From Mactromeris polynyma (taxonomy: Eukaryota; Mollusca; Bivalvia; Venerida; Mactridae): a stretch of DNA of 64,000 nucleotides. The stretch is from contig JASFXZ010000018.1 of assembly GCA_032209605.1 (NCBI GenBank), positions 1,739,904 through 1,803,903 on the forward strand, read 5' to 3'. A program made the translations under genes and the position numbers. Below the pieces are notes generated by a model. That model had not been told where the DNA came from. It did no database searches and saw only the letters and a program-made list of their open reading frames with translations. Positions 46,383 through 59,774 of the stretch are shown in pieces (positions within the stretch are counted from its first letter, which is position 1; each line of letters begins with the position of its first letter).

Positions 46383-46618
46383 GAGCGCCGATTTCCAACC
46401 TATTTTTCAAGTGACGTCATTTCCAGAAAACGTTACATGTGACGTCATCAAGTACTGTCAGTAAGCAATATTTGCGCCATATGGCAATATGAAAACGAAG
46501 TGACCATATGGAGTAAATATTGTTTCCTGCTTGCAAATAGTGACATCACATGTTGCGTTTTTTTAAATGACATCACTTAGGCCTACAGAAGGGGTTGTAA
46601 ATCCCATAGCAGCGCTTA
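46383..46618. mobile_element. Family C foldback element, copy 2
   Basis: AAGTGACGTCATTTCCAGAA pairs with the right-hand TTTTTAAATGACATCACTT. The inner arms GCAATATTTGCGCCATATGG and CCATATGGAGTAAATATTG also pair. It aligns end to end with 39169-39412. A B-box-like GGGTTCGAACCA lies just to the right (46670). Confidence 0.65.
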
Positions 46619-47128
46619 TATAGTCCTAGATACTTCAGTGCTTGGCGCTGTTATCGAAGGGGTTCGTGGGTTCGAACCATTCAGTGGTCACTCATAAATG
46701 TCTATAAATGATAATCACATCCAAAATTTTCGCAACAAGGTAAATGTAATACACATACGTATTTATAGTTTAAAGCTTAAAGATGGCGAACTGATTGATG
46801 GGACTTGGTTCTGAATATTTCGGTAATTCATTATTGTTTATATAACATCAATACATTAACTTGTTTTAATAAGAGAATCTGTGAGTTATCTCACAATTAA
46901 AATTCATGGCGGAAATTTATTATATAAAATTATACATTTTTAATACACGTATTTTTACACTGATATAAATGAGTGATATATACTAATGTGAGATAAATGA
47001 TATAAAGGTCTCAATGATTGAAGACTCACTGGTAGGTAGAAGAATGACTTACGATAAAATTTAGCATAAAACCCTATTAAAATCATGTATTTTCTTCATC
47101 TAGACTGTGGAATATTATCAAATCATAT
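46619..47128. other. Spacer
   Basis: Apart from the B-box-like string near 46670 (possible SINE remnant), nothing supported. Confidence 0.35.
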
Positions 47129-47628
47129 GGACATAATGTGATACTGTCTCCTGTAACTAAGGACACAATGTGATACTGTCTCCTGTAACTATGGACACAA
47201 TTTGATACTGTCTCCTGTAACTATGGACACAATTTGATACTGTCTCCTGTAACTATGGACACAATGTGATACTGTCCCCTGTAACTATGGACACAATTTG
47301 ATACTGTCTCCTGTAACTATGGACACAATTTGATACTGTCTCCTGTAACTATGGACACAATGTGATACTGTCTTCTGTAACTAAGGACACAATGTGATAC
47401 TGTCTCCTGTAACTATGGACACAATTTGATACTGTCTCCTGTAACTATGGACACAATGTGATACTGTCTCCTGTAACTATGGACACAATGTGATACTGTC
47501 TCCTGTAACTATGGACACAATGTGATACTGTCTCCTGTAACTATGGACACAATGTGATACTGTCTCCTGTAACTATGGACACAATGTGATACTGTCTCCT
47601 GTAACTATGGACACAATGTGATGCTGTC
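47129..47628. repeat. 32-bp minisatellite, about 15 copies
   Basis: Core CTGTAACTATGGACACAATG then TGATACTGTCTC. Variants AATTTG and CTAAGG are scattered through the array. Confidence 0.96.
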
Positions 47629-48109
47629 TCCCCGCAATCATTACAGTAAAAGATTGATATTGTTTGGTGTAAATAAATGTTAAATACTTATCATACATCG
47701 AACAACCCCGCAAGAATAACGATAAGAAGAATCGACATGTACATGTATATACAGCTAAAACAATCAGCCGTCCCTGACACTATCATTTATACTACACACG
47801 GCACATTTAGAAATACACAGTTGAGTTTTTTCTCAATTTTCATAGGAATTCAAGAAAATGACTTTACAATATAACATTTCATGTTCGTGCATTAAAGTGA
47901 TGCTTTACAAAAATTGTGCGTTTTTAAATGTACTGAGTATACATACTGTAAACCTTAAATATATTTCCAAACCGCAATATGCTAGTTATATACGTTAAGT
48001 ATATATACATTCATTAAGACAATATAATCATTAACAATACACATTTGAAAATTATCGACATACGTTTGTTTTGATACCCAGACATAGCATTGATCATTTT
48101 GCTCATCGT
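47629..48109. other. Unique spacer
   Basis: About 480 bases, no supported feature. Confidence 0.4.
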
Positions 48110-50885
48110 AGACGTGGTGATTATACCAGTATGTATGGTGGTGATTATACCAGTCTGTATGTATGGTGGTGATTGTACAAGTATGTTTGTCCTGTGGTGA
48201 TTATACCAGTATGTATGTCCTGTGGTGAGTATACAAGTATGTATGTCCTGTGGTGAGTATACCAGTATGTATGGTGGTGAGTATACCAGTATGTATGTCT
48301 TGTGGTGATTATACCAGTATGAATGTCTTGCGGTGAGTATACCAGTATGTATGGTGGTGAGTATACCAGTATGTATGTCCTGTGGTGAGTATACCAGTAT
48401 GTATGTATGGTGGTGGGTATACAGTATGTATGTCCTGTGGTGAGTATACCAGTATGTATGTCCTGTGGTGAGTATACAAGTATGTATGTCCTGTGGTGAG
48501 TATACCAGTATGTATGGTGGTGAGTATACCAGTATGTATGTCCTGTGGTGAGTATACCAGTATGTATGGTGGTGAGTATACCAGTATGTATGTTGGTGAG
48601 TATACCAGTATGTATGGTGGTGAGTATACCAGTATGTATGTCCTGTGGTGAGTATACCAGTATGTATGGTGGTGAGTATACCAGTATGTCCTGTGGTGAG
48701 TATACCAGTATGTATGGTGGTGAGTATACCAGTATGTATGTCCTGTGGTGAGTATACCAGTATGTATGTCCTGTGGTGAGTATACCAGTATGTATGGTGG
48801 TGAGTATACCAGTATGTATGTTGGTGAGTATACCAGTATGTATGGTGGTGAGTATACCAGTATGTATGTCCTGTGGTGAGTATACCAGTATGTATGGTGG
48901 TGAGTATACCAGTATGTCCTGTGGTGAGTATACCAGTATGTATGGTGGTGAGTATACCAGTATGTATGTCCTGTGGTGAGTATACCAGTATGTATGTCCT
49001 GTGGTGAGTATACCAGTATGTATGTCCTGTGGTGAGTATACCAGTATGTATGGTGGTGATTATACCAGTATGTATGTCCTGTGGTGAGTATACCAGTATG
49101 TATGGTGGTGAGTATACCAGTATGTATGGTGGTGAGTATACCAGTATGTATGGTGGTGAGTATACCAGTATGTATGTCCTGTGGTGATTATACCAGTCTG
49201 TATGTCTTGTGGTGAGTATACCAGTATGTATGTCTTGTGGTGAGTATACCAGTATGTATGTATGGTGGTGAGCATACCAGTATGTATGGTGGTGATTATA
49301 CCAGTATGTATGTCTTGTGGTGATTATACCAGTATGTATGTCTTGTGGTGAGTATACCAGTATGTATGTATGGTGGTGAGTATACCAGTATGTATGTCCT
49401 GTGGTGAGTATACCAGTATGTATGTATGGTGGTGAGTATACCAGTATGTATGTATGGTGGTGAGTATACCAGTATGTATGTCCTGTGGTGAGTATACCAG
49501 TATGTATGTATGGTGGTGAGTATACCAGTATGTATGTATGGTGGTGAGTATACAAGTATGTATGTATGGTGGTGAGTATACCAGTATGTATGTCTTGTGG
49601 TGAGTATACCAGTATGTATGTATGGTGGTGAGTATACCAGTATGTATGTATTGTGGTGAGTATACCAGTATGTATGTATGGTGGTGAGTATACCAGTATG
49701 TATGGTGGTGAGTATACCAGTATGTATGGTGGTGAGTATACCAGTATGTATGGTGGTGAGTATACCAGTATGTATGTCCTGTGGTGATTATACCAGTCTG
49801 TATGTCTTGTGGTGAGTATACCAGTATGTATGTCTTGTGGTGAGTATACCAGTATGTATGTATGGTGGTGAGTATACCAGTATGTATGGTGGTGATTATA
49901 CCAGTATGTATGGTGGTGAGTATACCAGTATGTATGGTGGTGATTATACCAGTATGTATGGTGGTGATTATACCAGTATGTATGGTGGTGAGTATACCAG
50001 TATGTATGGTGGTGATTATACCAGTATGTATGGTGGTGAGTATACCAGTATGTATGGTGGTGAGTATACCAGTATGTATGGTGGTGAGTATACCAGTATG
50101 TATGTCCTGTGGTGATTATACCAGTCTGTATGTCTTGTGGTGAGTATACCAGTATGTATGTCTTGTGGTGAGTATACCAGTATGTATGTATGGTGGTGAG
50201 TATACCAGTATGTATGGTGGTGATTATACCAGTATGTATGGTGGTGAGTATACCAGTATGTATGGTGGTGATTATACCAGTATGTATGGTGGTGATTATA
50301 CCAGTATGTATGGTGGTGAGTATACCAGTATGTATGGTGGTGAGTATACCAGTATGTATGGTGGTGAGTATACCAGTATGTATGGTGGTGAGTATACCAG
50401 TATGTATGGTGGTGATTATACCAGTATGTATGGTGGTGATTATACCAGTATGTATGGTGGTGAGTATACCAGTATGTATGGTGGTGAGTATACCAGTATG
50501 TATGGTGGTGATTATACCAGTATGTATGGTGGTGAGTATACCAGTATGTATGGTGGTGATTATACCAGTATGTATGGTGGTGAGTATACCAGTATGTATG
50601 GTGGTGAGTATACCAGTATGTATGGTGGTGATTATACCAGTATGTATGTCTTGTGGTGATTATACCAGTATGTATGTCTTGTGGTGATTATACCAGTATG
50701 TATGGTGGTGATTATACCAGTATGTATGTCTTGTGGTGATTATACCAGTATGTATTGTGGTGATTATACCAGTATGTATGTCTTGTGGTGATTATACCAG
50801 TATGTATGGTGGTGATTATACCAGTATGTATGTCTTGTGGTGATTATACAAGTATGTATTGTGGTGATTATACTAGTATGCATGT
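48110..50885. repeat. 2.8-kb compound minisatellite of 24- and 28-bp units
   Basis: Units GGTGGTGAGTATACCAGTAT plus GTAT (24 bases) mix with a 28-base form that has GTCCTGTGGTGAG or GTCTTGTGGTGAT. A block at about 48540-48767 is repeated at once (offset 228). A distinctive CAGTCTGTATGTCTTGTGG block occurs near 49190, 49795 and 50123. The minus-strand 513-codon frame, rich in H, T, Y and W, is a repeat artefact. Confidence 0.96.
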
Positions 50886-51060
50886 ATTGCGTGATTTCAC
50901 AATTTCAACAGTACGAGTTCACGAGTTTAACTTCCCGAATTCAATATTATGAATTCGAGAAGTTCAGGAATGTGAATTCGTGAAGATGAAATCCTGAAAT
51001 TACGAGTTTGAAATGGTGAATTCATGGCTTTGTAAAGTGGAAATCTTGAAATGATGGGAC
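50886..51060. repeat. Cryptic GAATTC-rich simple sequence
   Basis: Loose repeats of strings such as GTGAATTCGTGAAG, CCCGAATTCAA, ATGAATTCGAG and GGTGAATTCATGG, some palindromic. It looks like a decayed tandem repeat at the edge of the large array. Confidence 0.5.
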
Positions 51061-51569
51061 AGATATGATGAAGCGTGAAGTCACCACCGGTCTTCCATAC
51101 TTTATCCTATCTCATCGTCATGTTTAAAACCATATTGTTATGTTTTTTCGTTATTCGTTCAGTTTGTGTGCATGTAAACTTGAATGAATAGATAGACATC
51201 ACTATCTTTAGCGACCAGTTATGTGCCCCGAAATTTTGCAAATTTGATAAGATCATGTATTTGTAAGATAGTGCATAAAATTTGCCTATCTTACAGCCCA
51301 GTTATTGTCAAATAATGGCAGCAAGATAGCTGCATAATCACCGTAGGGTTTCGTTTAATTAATACTAGGGGTTTAGTCCAAAGGGTTGAGTATGACAGAA
51401 AGATGGTACATGTACCACAACGACCCAAAACTACACATTACTACAGGTATAGTATATACATTTTTTTAAGTTTGTCGAAAGCGGACGATATATAGCTGGA
51501 ATAGCAAAGCTTCTCTGTTTCTGTAATAAATGCTTAAATCTAAAGATAATGACCACTTGTACGAAACTC

Positions 51570-51912
51570 TGCTTTACCGCGCAAAGGTATCGCAATTTAC
51601 CATGCATGCAGAGGCAACTACTTTTACATCGAAAAAGCGACACATGTTTACCGCACAAATGATGCATTTTTGCCACGCAAATACATCTTTTTCACCCTGC
51701 AAATAATGTTTTACCACGCAACAGGACATATCCTTTTTACCACGCAAAGACAACTCTTTACGACGTGAGAGCAACTCTTTTTACCACGCAAAGGCAACTC
51801 TTTACGACGTGAGAGCAACTCTTTATATCACGCAAGGCACGTTTTTACCATATAGAGCAAACGTTTTACCACACAAAGGCACTCCCTTTTACCACGCAAA
51901 AGTAACTCATAT
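51570..51912. repeat. Degenerate minisatellite with a motif of about 20 bp
   Basis: TTTACCACGCAAAGGCAACT-like motifs recur with many differences. The block TTTACGACGTGAGAGCAACT is exactly doubled near 51760-51830. Older and more diverged than its neighbours. Confidence 0.75.
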
Positions 51913-54573
51913 TTATCAACAATAACACTATTGTATTGTATATTATATTGTATGTGCACTTTAAGAGTTATTTGTTCAACTGTGAATCAACAACCACGAC
52001 CGCTTTGAATTTGTCAATAACTGTTTTAATTACATTACGGGAGGTATTGTGACGTGCATTCAAATTAAGCAACTTTACAATCAACTCTACAATATCCTAT
52101 AAAATTAATGATCCAGTCACTACTTCACGTCCTGAGGTTTTTTTATTACATGGCGACAAAAAAGTTTGAATATGCAAGAAAGTGTAGTATATAAATCACG
52201 AAGTGGTATTAAATGATTTTTATTTAAACTAATGTCAAATATGCAAATAACACACGAAGTCATTAACAGAAATGATACAAAAAAACGACAAACAATTCAA
52301 GTTAGCAATAAGTTTAAAATATCACACACAAAATAAACAAAGTGTAAACTCGTGAATTAAGATCCCGAAAATACGCGGCTATGGTTGCCATTGTTACTAT
52401 CATTCACCAAGTCAGATCATTCGTCGTGGACATCGTTATCGGCGTTAGACTAATTCCGAACTGATTGGAAACGCATGAACACACGGTGGATCCACTGTCC
52501 GCCGTATATATGTATAATACAAAAAGGAGACAAACAATTTAAAAAAGCACACACTATAAATATTTATTTAGTTTAATATATCTATATTCCGCCAAATATG
52601 AAACAAATTATTACAACTTGTATTAATCACTATTGATCACTGCTTCCTACGTTACTGATCGATACTTGCACCTAAATCACGGATTGTGAAGAAGGCGGAA
52701 GCATCTCGACCGTAACAGATTTCAAAACGACTTTCGAATCTGTAGTACGTCTGTACCACTGGCCACCGTCATGTCTCCTCAACCATTGATTATGTTAAAA
52801 CGTGCATCTCCTTTGCGGTAAACGTGCACAATTGTCACGACCTGATATATGACAGTGTATTGCTGTCTGGCATGCTCCTACAAGCAAGAAGAGAATTCAT
52901 ACTGCACACAGCAAACATCATGGACAAAGAGATTTTGAAGAATCCACTTGTGAAACTTTCGAAAAGTTATAGACTACCCAATGCTTGATTGTAGCATGAC
53001 CATTGTGTTGGAAATGCCCGTGTTTCTGTGTTATGTACCTTGAGTTGTATGGGGCTCTTGCGAGGACCTGTACGCTAAGTAATACAATGGATGATTGTAC
53101 CCGACTACATACCGCGCACCTGTCAAAAGGACTTTGTATTTGAATCTAAGATAAATAAAATGTGAATTGCTTTAACAGTTATCTGTGCATTTATCAAAAC
53201 GCCGGTATATCTGCACAGTGAATCAAAGGAAATCTTTGAATTGCATCAACACGTGAAAAGTGGTCTGCACTTCTATACAGTTGACCATTGTTTACTATGC
53301 ACCATACAGATCATGAAAGGGTTAAGTTACTCCAGACTGGATGAGAACCTTATCTGCTTATTGTCACGGTTACCTCGACAAAATGGAGTGATCAACAAGA
53401 CATCGCTGCTGTTTACACACTTAATCAAACGGAATGATATTTTCCATTCATTGCTTTCTAAAAACAATGAAATGATCATATTTTGACCTCCATTGACATT
53501 TTTTACGATCATGTGACAAACTAAGTGACCCTTGTACTTCCAGTTATGAACTTAGAGCATGTGAAGGGACAATGGATAGGTGAGTCAGCAAACCGCAAAC
53601 CGCAAGCGATATTAGTTAACTATAAGTAAACACGCGACTTCAGTAAATGCTACAATAATGTTACTAACGTGTTTGGGTGAGATTTTCGAGCATATAGCTC
53701 AGCTCCGTGTCACACAATGGCTATAGTCATTATATTTTGAAAACATATTTTTTACATGAATCCAACTCTAAACAAGTCCTAACTTGATATAACTTTCTTT
53801 TACATATTTTCGTCACACAATTGACAGACTTTCTGGGAATATTTGTGATTCTCAGCAATTTTAAGGAATTGAAAATTAAATCACTAATTTATAATTATTA
53901 TACTTGTAATATATTTTAATTATTCCCCCCTCTTACAGATTGCATTCAAAGTTTGATTTAACAAATAAAACACGACGATGTTTACGTAGGAGGTGGGAGC
54001 AATTTTGTAAAAATCTTACATAGTCATAAATGTTCCGGTTGAATGACGTAAATACACGTCAACTATACACGAGGTTACTGAAGCAGAAGCGTGTTTAATT
54101 GTCCTATACTAAGTACGAGTATATACAGTATAAATATCAATTGTTTGCCCAAATATGGTGTGCTCTATGAAACGTAATGTTTACTGAACAGAACAGATCC
54201 TCATTTTTCGTCACAGTTTAGAAAACATAATACGTACATTTATGTTTATATAATACGACATGTATGTAACAAACGCCACCGCATGTACAACGTATTATAA
54301 GCTGACAAAAAGAAAACCTATCGTGAATGAGAAACTTTGAGTTAAGGAAGTAATGAAGAAAAACGAAACCGGACACCAAATCTGTGATACAATACGCTTG
54401 ATAAAACTCACGTGAACGGAAAAATGTGCACGATCGGGAAGACCAAATTCACAAGGCAGTATGTCCTTACACAGAGCCCTTCGTTACGGAATGAAATAAA
54501 GAGTGAGAAGGGTCACAAAACTAAACGATATGGAACAACATAGAACTGCACAACAGTCAAACATGAGGGGAAA
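51913..54573. other. 2.6 kb of unique sequence
   Basis: No supported gene. Sequences near 52260-52310 and 52510-52560 (ATACAAAAA, GACAAACAATT, CACACA) and near 52490 and 52750 (CCACTG followed by GCCGT or CACCGTCAT) hint at an old tandem duplication of about 270 bases. The 81-codon frame at 53241-53486 has mixed composition but is unrecognised. Confidence 0.35.
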
Positions 54574-55592
54574 CGTCAGCAGCACAGTGAGCTTACAGCC
54601 TCGGTGTGTACATTCTGGGGGCCAGTGACCTTACAGCCTCGGTGTGTACATTCTGGGGACCAGCAGTGACCTTACAGCCTCGGTATGTACATTCTGGGGG
54701 CCAGCAGTGACCTTACAGCCTCGGTGTGTACATTCTGGGGGCCAGCAGTGACCTTACAGCCTCGGTGTGTACATTCTGGGGACCAGCAGTGAGCTTACAG
54801 CCTCGGTGTGTACATTCTGGGGGCCAGTGACCTTACAGCCTCGGTGTGTACATTCTGAGGCCAGTGACCTTACAGCCTCGGTGTGTACATTCTGGGGCCA
54901 GTGACCTTACAGCCTCGGTGTGTACATTCTGGGGCCAGTGACCTTACAGCCTCGGTGTGTACATTCTGGGGGCCAGTGACCTTACAGCCTCGGTGTGTAC
55001 ATTCTGGGGCCAGTGACCTTACAGCCTCGGTGTGTACATTCTGGGGCCAGTGACCTTACAGCCTCGGTGTGTACATTCTGGGGCCAGTGACCTTACAGCC
55101 TCGGTGTGTACATTCTGGGGCCAGTGACCTTACAGCCTCGGTGTGTACATTCTGGGGACTAGTGACCTTACAGCCTCGGTGTGTACATTCTGGGGACCAG
55201 TGACCTTACAGCCTCGGTGTGTACATTCTGGGGACCAGTGACCTTACAGCCTCGGTGTGTACATTCTGGGGACCAGACACCAGTCTTATGACAAGTCAGC
55301 AGCACAGTGACCTTACAGCCTCGGTGTGTACATTCTGGGGGCCAGAAACCAGTCTTATGACAAGTGAGCCTCACAGTGACCTTACAGCCTCGGTGTGTAC
55401 ATTCTGGGGACCAGACACCAGTCTTATGACAAGTCAGCAGCACAGTGACCTTACAGCCTCGGTGTGTACATTCTGGGGACCAGACACCAGTCTTATGACT
55501 AGTCAGCCTCACAGTGACCTTACAGCCTCGGTGTGTACATTCTGGGGACCAGACACCAGTCTTATGACAAGTCAGCCTCACAGTGAAGGGAA
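54574..55592. repeat. 37-bp minisatellite growing into a 69-70-bp unit
   Basis: Core GTGACCTTACAGCCTCGGTG then TGTACATTCTGGGG. From about 55260 each unit gains a 32-base block with CACCAGTCTTATGACAAGTC. About 25 units in all; frames on both strands are artefacts. Confidence 0.95.
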
Positions 55593-57835
55593 CAAAAACA
55601 ACACCAAATAGACCAGGGGACACATGCAGAAAGGGAACAAAAACAACACCAAATAGACCAGGGGACACATGCAGAAAGGGAACAAAAACAACACCAAACT
55701 GACCAGGGGGCAGACGCAGGGAAGGGACTAAACAATACCAAACGGACCAGGAGGCAAAATAACACTAAACGAACCAGGGGCATATACAGGGAAGGACAAA
55801 ACGACACTAAACGAACCAGGGGCATATACAGGGAACGACAAAACTACACCAAACGAACCAGGGGCATATACAGGGAAGGACAAAACGACACTAAACGAAC
55901 CAGGGGCATATACAGGGAACGACAAAACTACACCAAACGAACCAGGGGCATATACAGGGAAGGACAAAACGACACTAAACGAACCAGGGTCATATACAGG
56001 GAACGACAAAACTACACCAAACGAATCAGGGGCATACACAGGGAGGGGACAAAACATCACCAAACGAACCAGGGGCATACACAAGGAAGGACAAAATAAC
56101 ACCAAACGAACCAAGGGCATACACAAGGAAGGACAAAACGACACTAAACGAACCATGGGCATATACAGGGAAGGACAAAACGACACTAAACGAACCAGGG
56201 TCATATACAGGGAACGACAAAACGACACTAAACGAACCAGGGGCATATACAGGGAAGGACAAAATAACACTAAAAGAACCAGGGGCATATACAGGGAAGG
56301 ACAAAACGACACTAAACGAACCAGGGGCATATACAGGGAAGGACAAAACGACACTAAACGAACCAGGGGCATATACCTGGAGGGACAAAACAACACTAAA
56401 CGAACCAGGGTCATATACAGGGAACGACAAAACTACACCAAACGAACCAGGGGCATATACAGGGAAGGACAAAACGACACTAAACGAACCAGGGGCATAT
56501 ACAGGGAAGGACAAAACGACACTAAACGAACCAGGGGCATATACAGGGAAGGACAAAACGACACTAAACGAACCAGGGGCATATACAGGGAAGGACGAAA
56601 TAACACTAAACGAACCAGGGGCATATACAGGGAAGGACAAAACGACACTAAACGAACCAGGGGCATATACAGGGAAGGACAAAACGACACTAAACGAACC
56701 AGGGGCATATACAGGGAAGGACAAAATAACACCAAACGAACCAAGGGCATACACAAGGAAGGACAAAACGACACTAAACGAACCATGGGCATATACAGGG
56801 AAGGACAAAACGACACTAAACGAACCAGGGTCATATACAGGGAACGACAAAACGACACTAAACGAACCAGGGGCATATACAGGGAAGGACAAAATAACAC
56901 TAAAAGAACCAGGGGCATATACAGGGAAGGACAAAACGACACTAAACGAACCAGGGGCATATACAGGGAAGGACAAAACGACACTAAACGAACCAGGGGC
57001 ATATACCTGGAGGGACAAAACAACACTAAACGAACCAGGGTCATATACAGGGAACGACAAAACTACACCAAACGAACCAGGGGCATATACAGGGAAGGAC
57101 AAAACGACACTAAACGAACCAGGGGCATATACAGGGAAGGACAAAACGACACTAAACGAACCAGGGGCATATACAGGGAAGGACAAAACGACACTAAACG
57201 AACCAGGGGCATATACAGGGAAGGACGAAATAACACTAAACGAACCAGGGGCATATACAGGGAAGGACAAAACGACACTAAACGAACCAGGGGCATATAC
57301 AGGGAAGGACAAAACGACACTAAACGAACCAGGGGCATATACAGGGAAGGACAAAACGACACTAAACGAACCAGGGGCATATACAGGGAGGGGACAAAAC
57401 GACACTAAACGAACCAGGGGCATATACAGGGAAGGACAAAACGACACTAAACGAACCAGGGGCATATACAGGGTAGGACAAAACGACACTAAACGAACCA
57501 GGGGCATATACAGGGAGGGGACAAAACAACACTAAACGAACCAGGGGCATATACAGGGAAGGACAAAACGACACTAAACGAACCAGGGGCATATACAGGG
57601 AAGGACAAAACGACACTAAACGAACCAGGGTCATATACAGGGAAGGACAAAACGACACTAAACGAACCAGGGGCATATACAGGGAGGGGACAAAACGACA
57701 CCAAACGAACCAGGGGCATACACAGTGAGGGGACAAAACCTCACCAAACGAACCAGGGGTAGACACAGGGAGGGGAAAAAATAACACCAAACGAACCAGG
57801 GGGTACACGCAAGGAAGGGACAAAAATACCATGAA
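55593..57835. repeat. 42-bp minisatellite, about 53 copies, with a 630-bp duplication
   Basis: Core ACAAAACGACACTAAACGAA then CCAGGGGCATATACAGGGA. The left 240 and right 150 bases hold diverged units (for example ATAGACCAGGGGACACATGC). The segment from about 56085 to 56724 recurs from 56715 to 57354 at an offset of 630 bases (15 units). Frames of 417 (plus) and 493 (minus) codons are artefacts of a period divisible by three. Confidence 0.96.
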
Positions 57836-58805
57836 ACGTACTAAAAGGAACAAACACTGGTTTTTTAAACATCGTTTTATGTGTCGTTACTATAGTTAAG
57901 TTATTATATACTTAAAGTTTTGATAATGAGTCGGTATTACCATCGTTTTCATTAGAAATAAAATAATTCATATTTAAATTTAATTAAAACTTCGTCGCCT
58001 TATTTCCTAAACCCCATAACTCAATTTTCTGTTGTTTTGAGTACTTGGTGTCGTTGAAACCGTCGTTCCAAGCTCTTTCAATCTGTACTACCTATTTTGT
58101 TTTGGAATGCACATAACTTAAATAGAATGCAATTCCTTAACCCTGTATGTTACAATTATCTCTATAGGAGGATAACACTTTAAAGATGTTTTCTCAAAAA
58201 GACGAAAGACAAGTTAAGGGGTTCTGGAAATAATGCAACGACTTATTATGTAGCAAGTGTCACTGTACTCGTATTCTGACATTCAAATTAATTTATAAAT
58301 TAACATTCATCCAAGTTCGATAATCGATTTCAGTAATTCAAAATCTCATATCAACTCATCCATTTTGTATATATCAACTAAAATGTGTTTAAATTGTCTC
58401 TAAATCGTTGAACTTGTCCTCTTATCGATTATGTCACATCTCGGTCTCGCGTGAGTTCGCGCGATTTATTTCAAATGTCTCATGTTGGTGTTAGTGAATA
58501 AAAATAAATTTAGATCTTAATCTTACAGGGGGTTTCATTTTTTGACTAATTGGTTTCTTTAGGTGCATAAATTTGTTTCAGTCTCGAGTATAATCGAATT
58601 TCTTTGTGACTCAGTCTGCTGTGACAACTTGACTCGATAAAACATCCTTGATGTCTCACATAAATATCTCATACGGGTATCTTATACTGAGCGTTCACCG
58701 CACACATTTACATAAACAAGTTTACACTACAGTAAAGTACCCCAAGTCTATCTTTCTTAACTAAATTATTAAAGGTAAATACAATAATTGAGATTTTGGT
58801 TTGAA
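57836..58805. other. Unique spacer
   Basis: About 1 kb, AT-rich, nothing supported. Confidence 0.45.
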
Positions 58806-58916
58806 CGACAACGCTGATGATAATGATGATGACAACGCTGATGATAATGATGATGACAACGCTGATGATAATGATGATGACAACGCTGATGATAATGATG
58901 ATGACATCGCCTTTCA
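58806..58916. repeat. 24-bp tandem repeat, 4-5 copies
   Basis: Unit GACAACGCTGATGATAATGA plus TGAT, itself rich in GAT triplets. Confidence 0.93.
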
Positions 58917-59531
58917 CTAATAATAGTGTACATACTCATTTTATCATAATGATGAATTTAGACTTCTTTTAACAATGTTTTGACGATAAAAACATTGGAT
59001 GTACAATAATAATAACTATCATTATTGTTAATTTAAAACTATTGTTGAATACTAAACTTGTCTCGTATTCATAACATACAACTGTAGATTTAAAACTTCT
59101 AAGTTTCAAGGGTGGTATTAAATTCAATGTTTCGATCGGAAAAAATCATTTTAGGTTCAACATTTTTATGTAAATAAAGATATGAATAATGGCGCCTTGT
59201 TAGCTTACAATGCCCTGACATAAGTTATACAATCAGACGTACATGTATTCATACATGTAACCATATTCCATACACCCATGCCACCCGGGGTGTTCCGATT
59301 ATGACCTACAAATATACGATGCCAAAAAAGTTTTGAAAAAAGAATTAATTAATGTTTATAAAGCATGCAATGCGGTTATTATAAAGATGAGATCACGTGA
59401 TAGCAATCTTGACCTGTATTGTTATACAACATAAATTTTAATTTATCTGAAATGTCATCTGACGAATATCATTCAAAAGTCAAATATTTGTATTATTCAA
59501 AACCTCGTTGTGACAGAGAGGACCACGTGGT

Positions 59532-59774
59532 TTGGGCACCAGTCTGGACTGTCTCTCCTCCTGTATGACATATATTGTATACATGCCATTACGTTATGTG
59601 TACCACAGAACAATAAATCCTGCCTGTACGGAAGCCAGGATTCAAGTTTACGATTATTTCGATGTCACTTTCTTTGTAAGGCTCAGTAAAATACGTACCA
59701 AGGCAAACAACGCGCCCTTTGTCGAGAAATACGAACACTGTCCGGCGTCATGGCGGGTTTACGGATTTGTTTAA
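59532..59774 (+). other. Coding-like frame, possible exon or pseudogene fragment
   Basis: An 80-codon frame of balanced composition, unlike the AT-rich or repeat frames nearby. Within it, CCACAG| at 59602-59607 and |GTAAGG at about 59675 could bound an exon of about 67 bases that includes PACTEARIQVYDYFDV. The VYDYF string faintly recalls the VYDYY motif of alpha-2-macroglobulin-type receptor-binding domains, but the resemblance is too short to name a gene. Confidence 0.2.

Noticed and set aside
48014..49555. 513-codon minus-strand frame rich in His, Thr, Tyr and Trp
   Set aside because: It is the compound 24/28-bp minisatellite read backwards. Similar frames exist on the other strand.
56026..57507. 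Long minus-strand frame of 493 codons with a 14-residue repeat
   Set aside because: The 42-base period is divisible by three and lacks stops in several frames on both strands. Unit variants give no sign of protein-level constraint.
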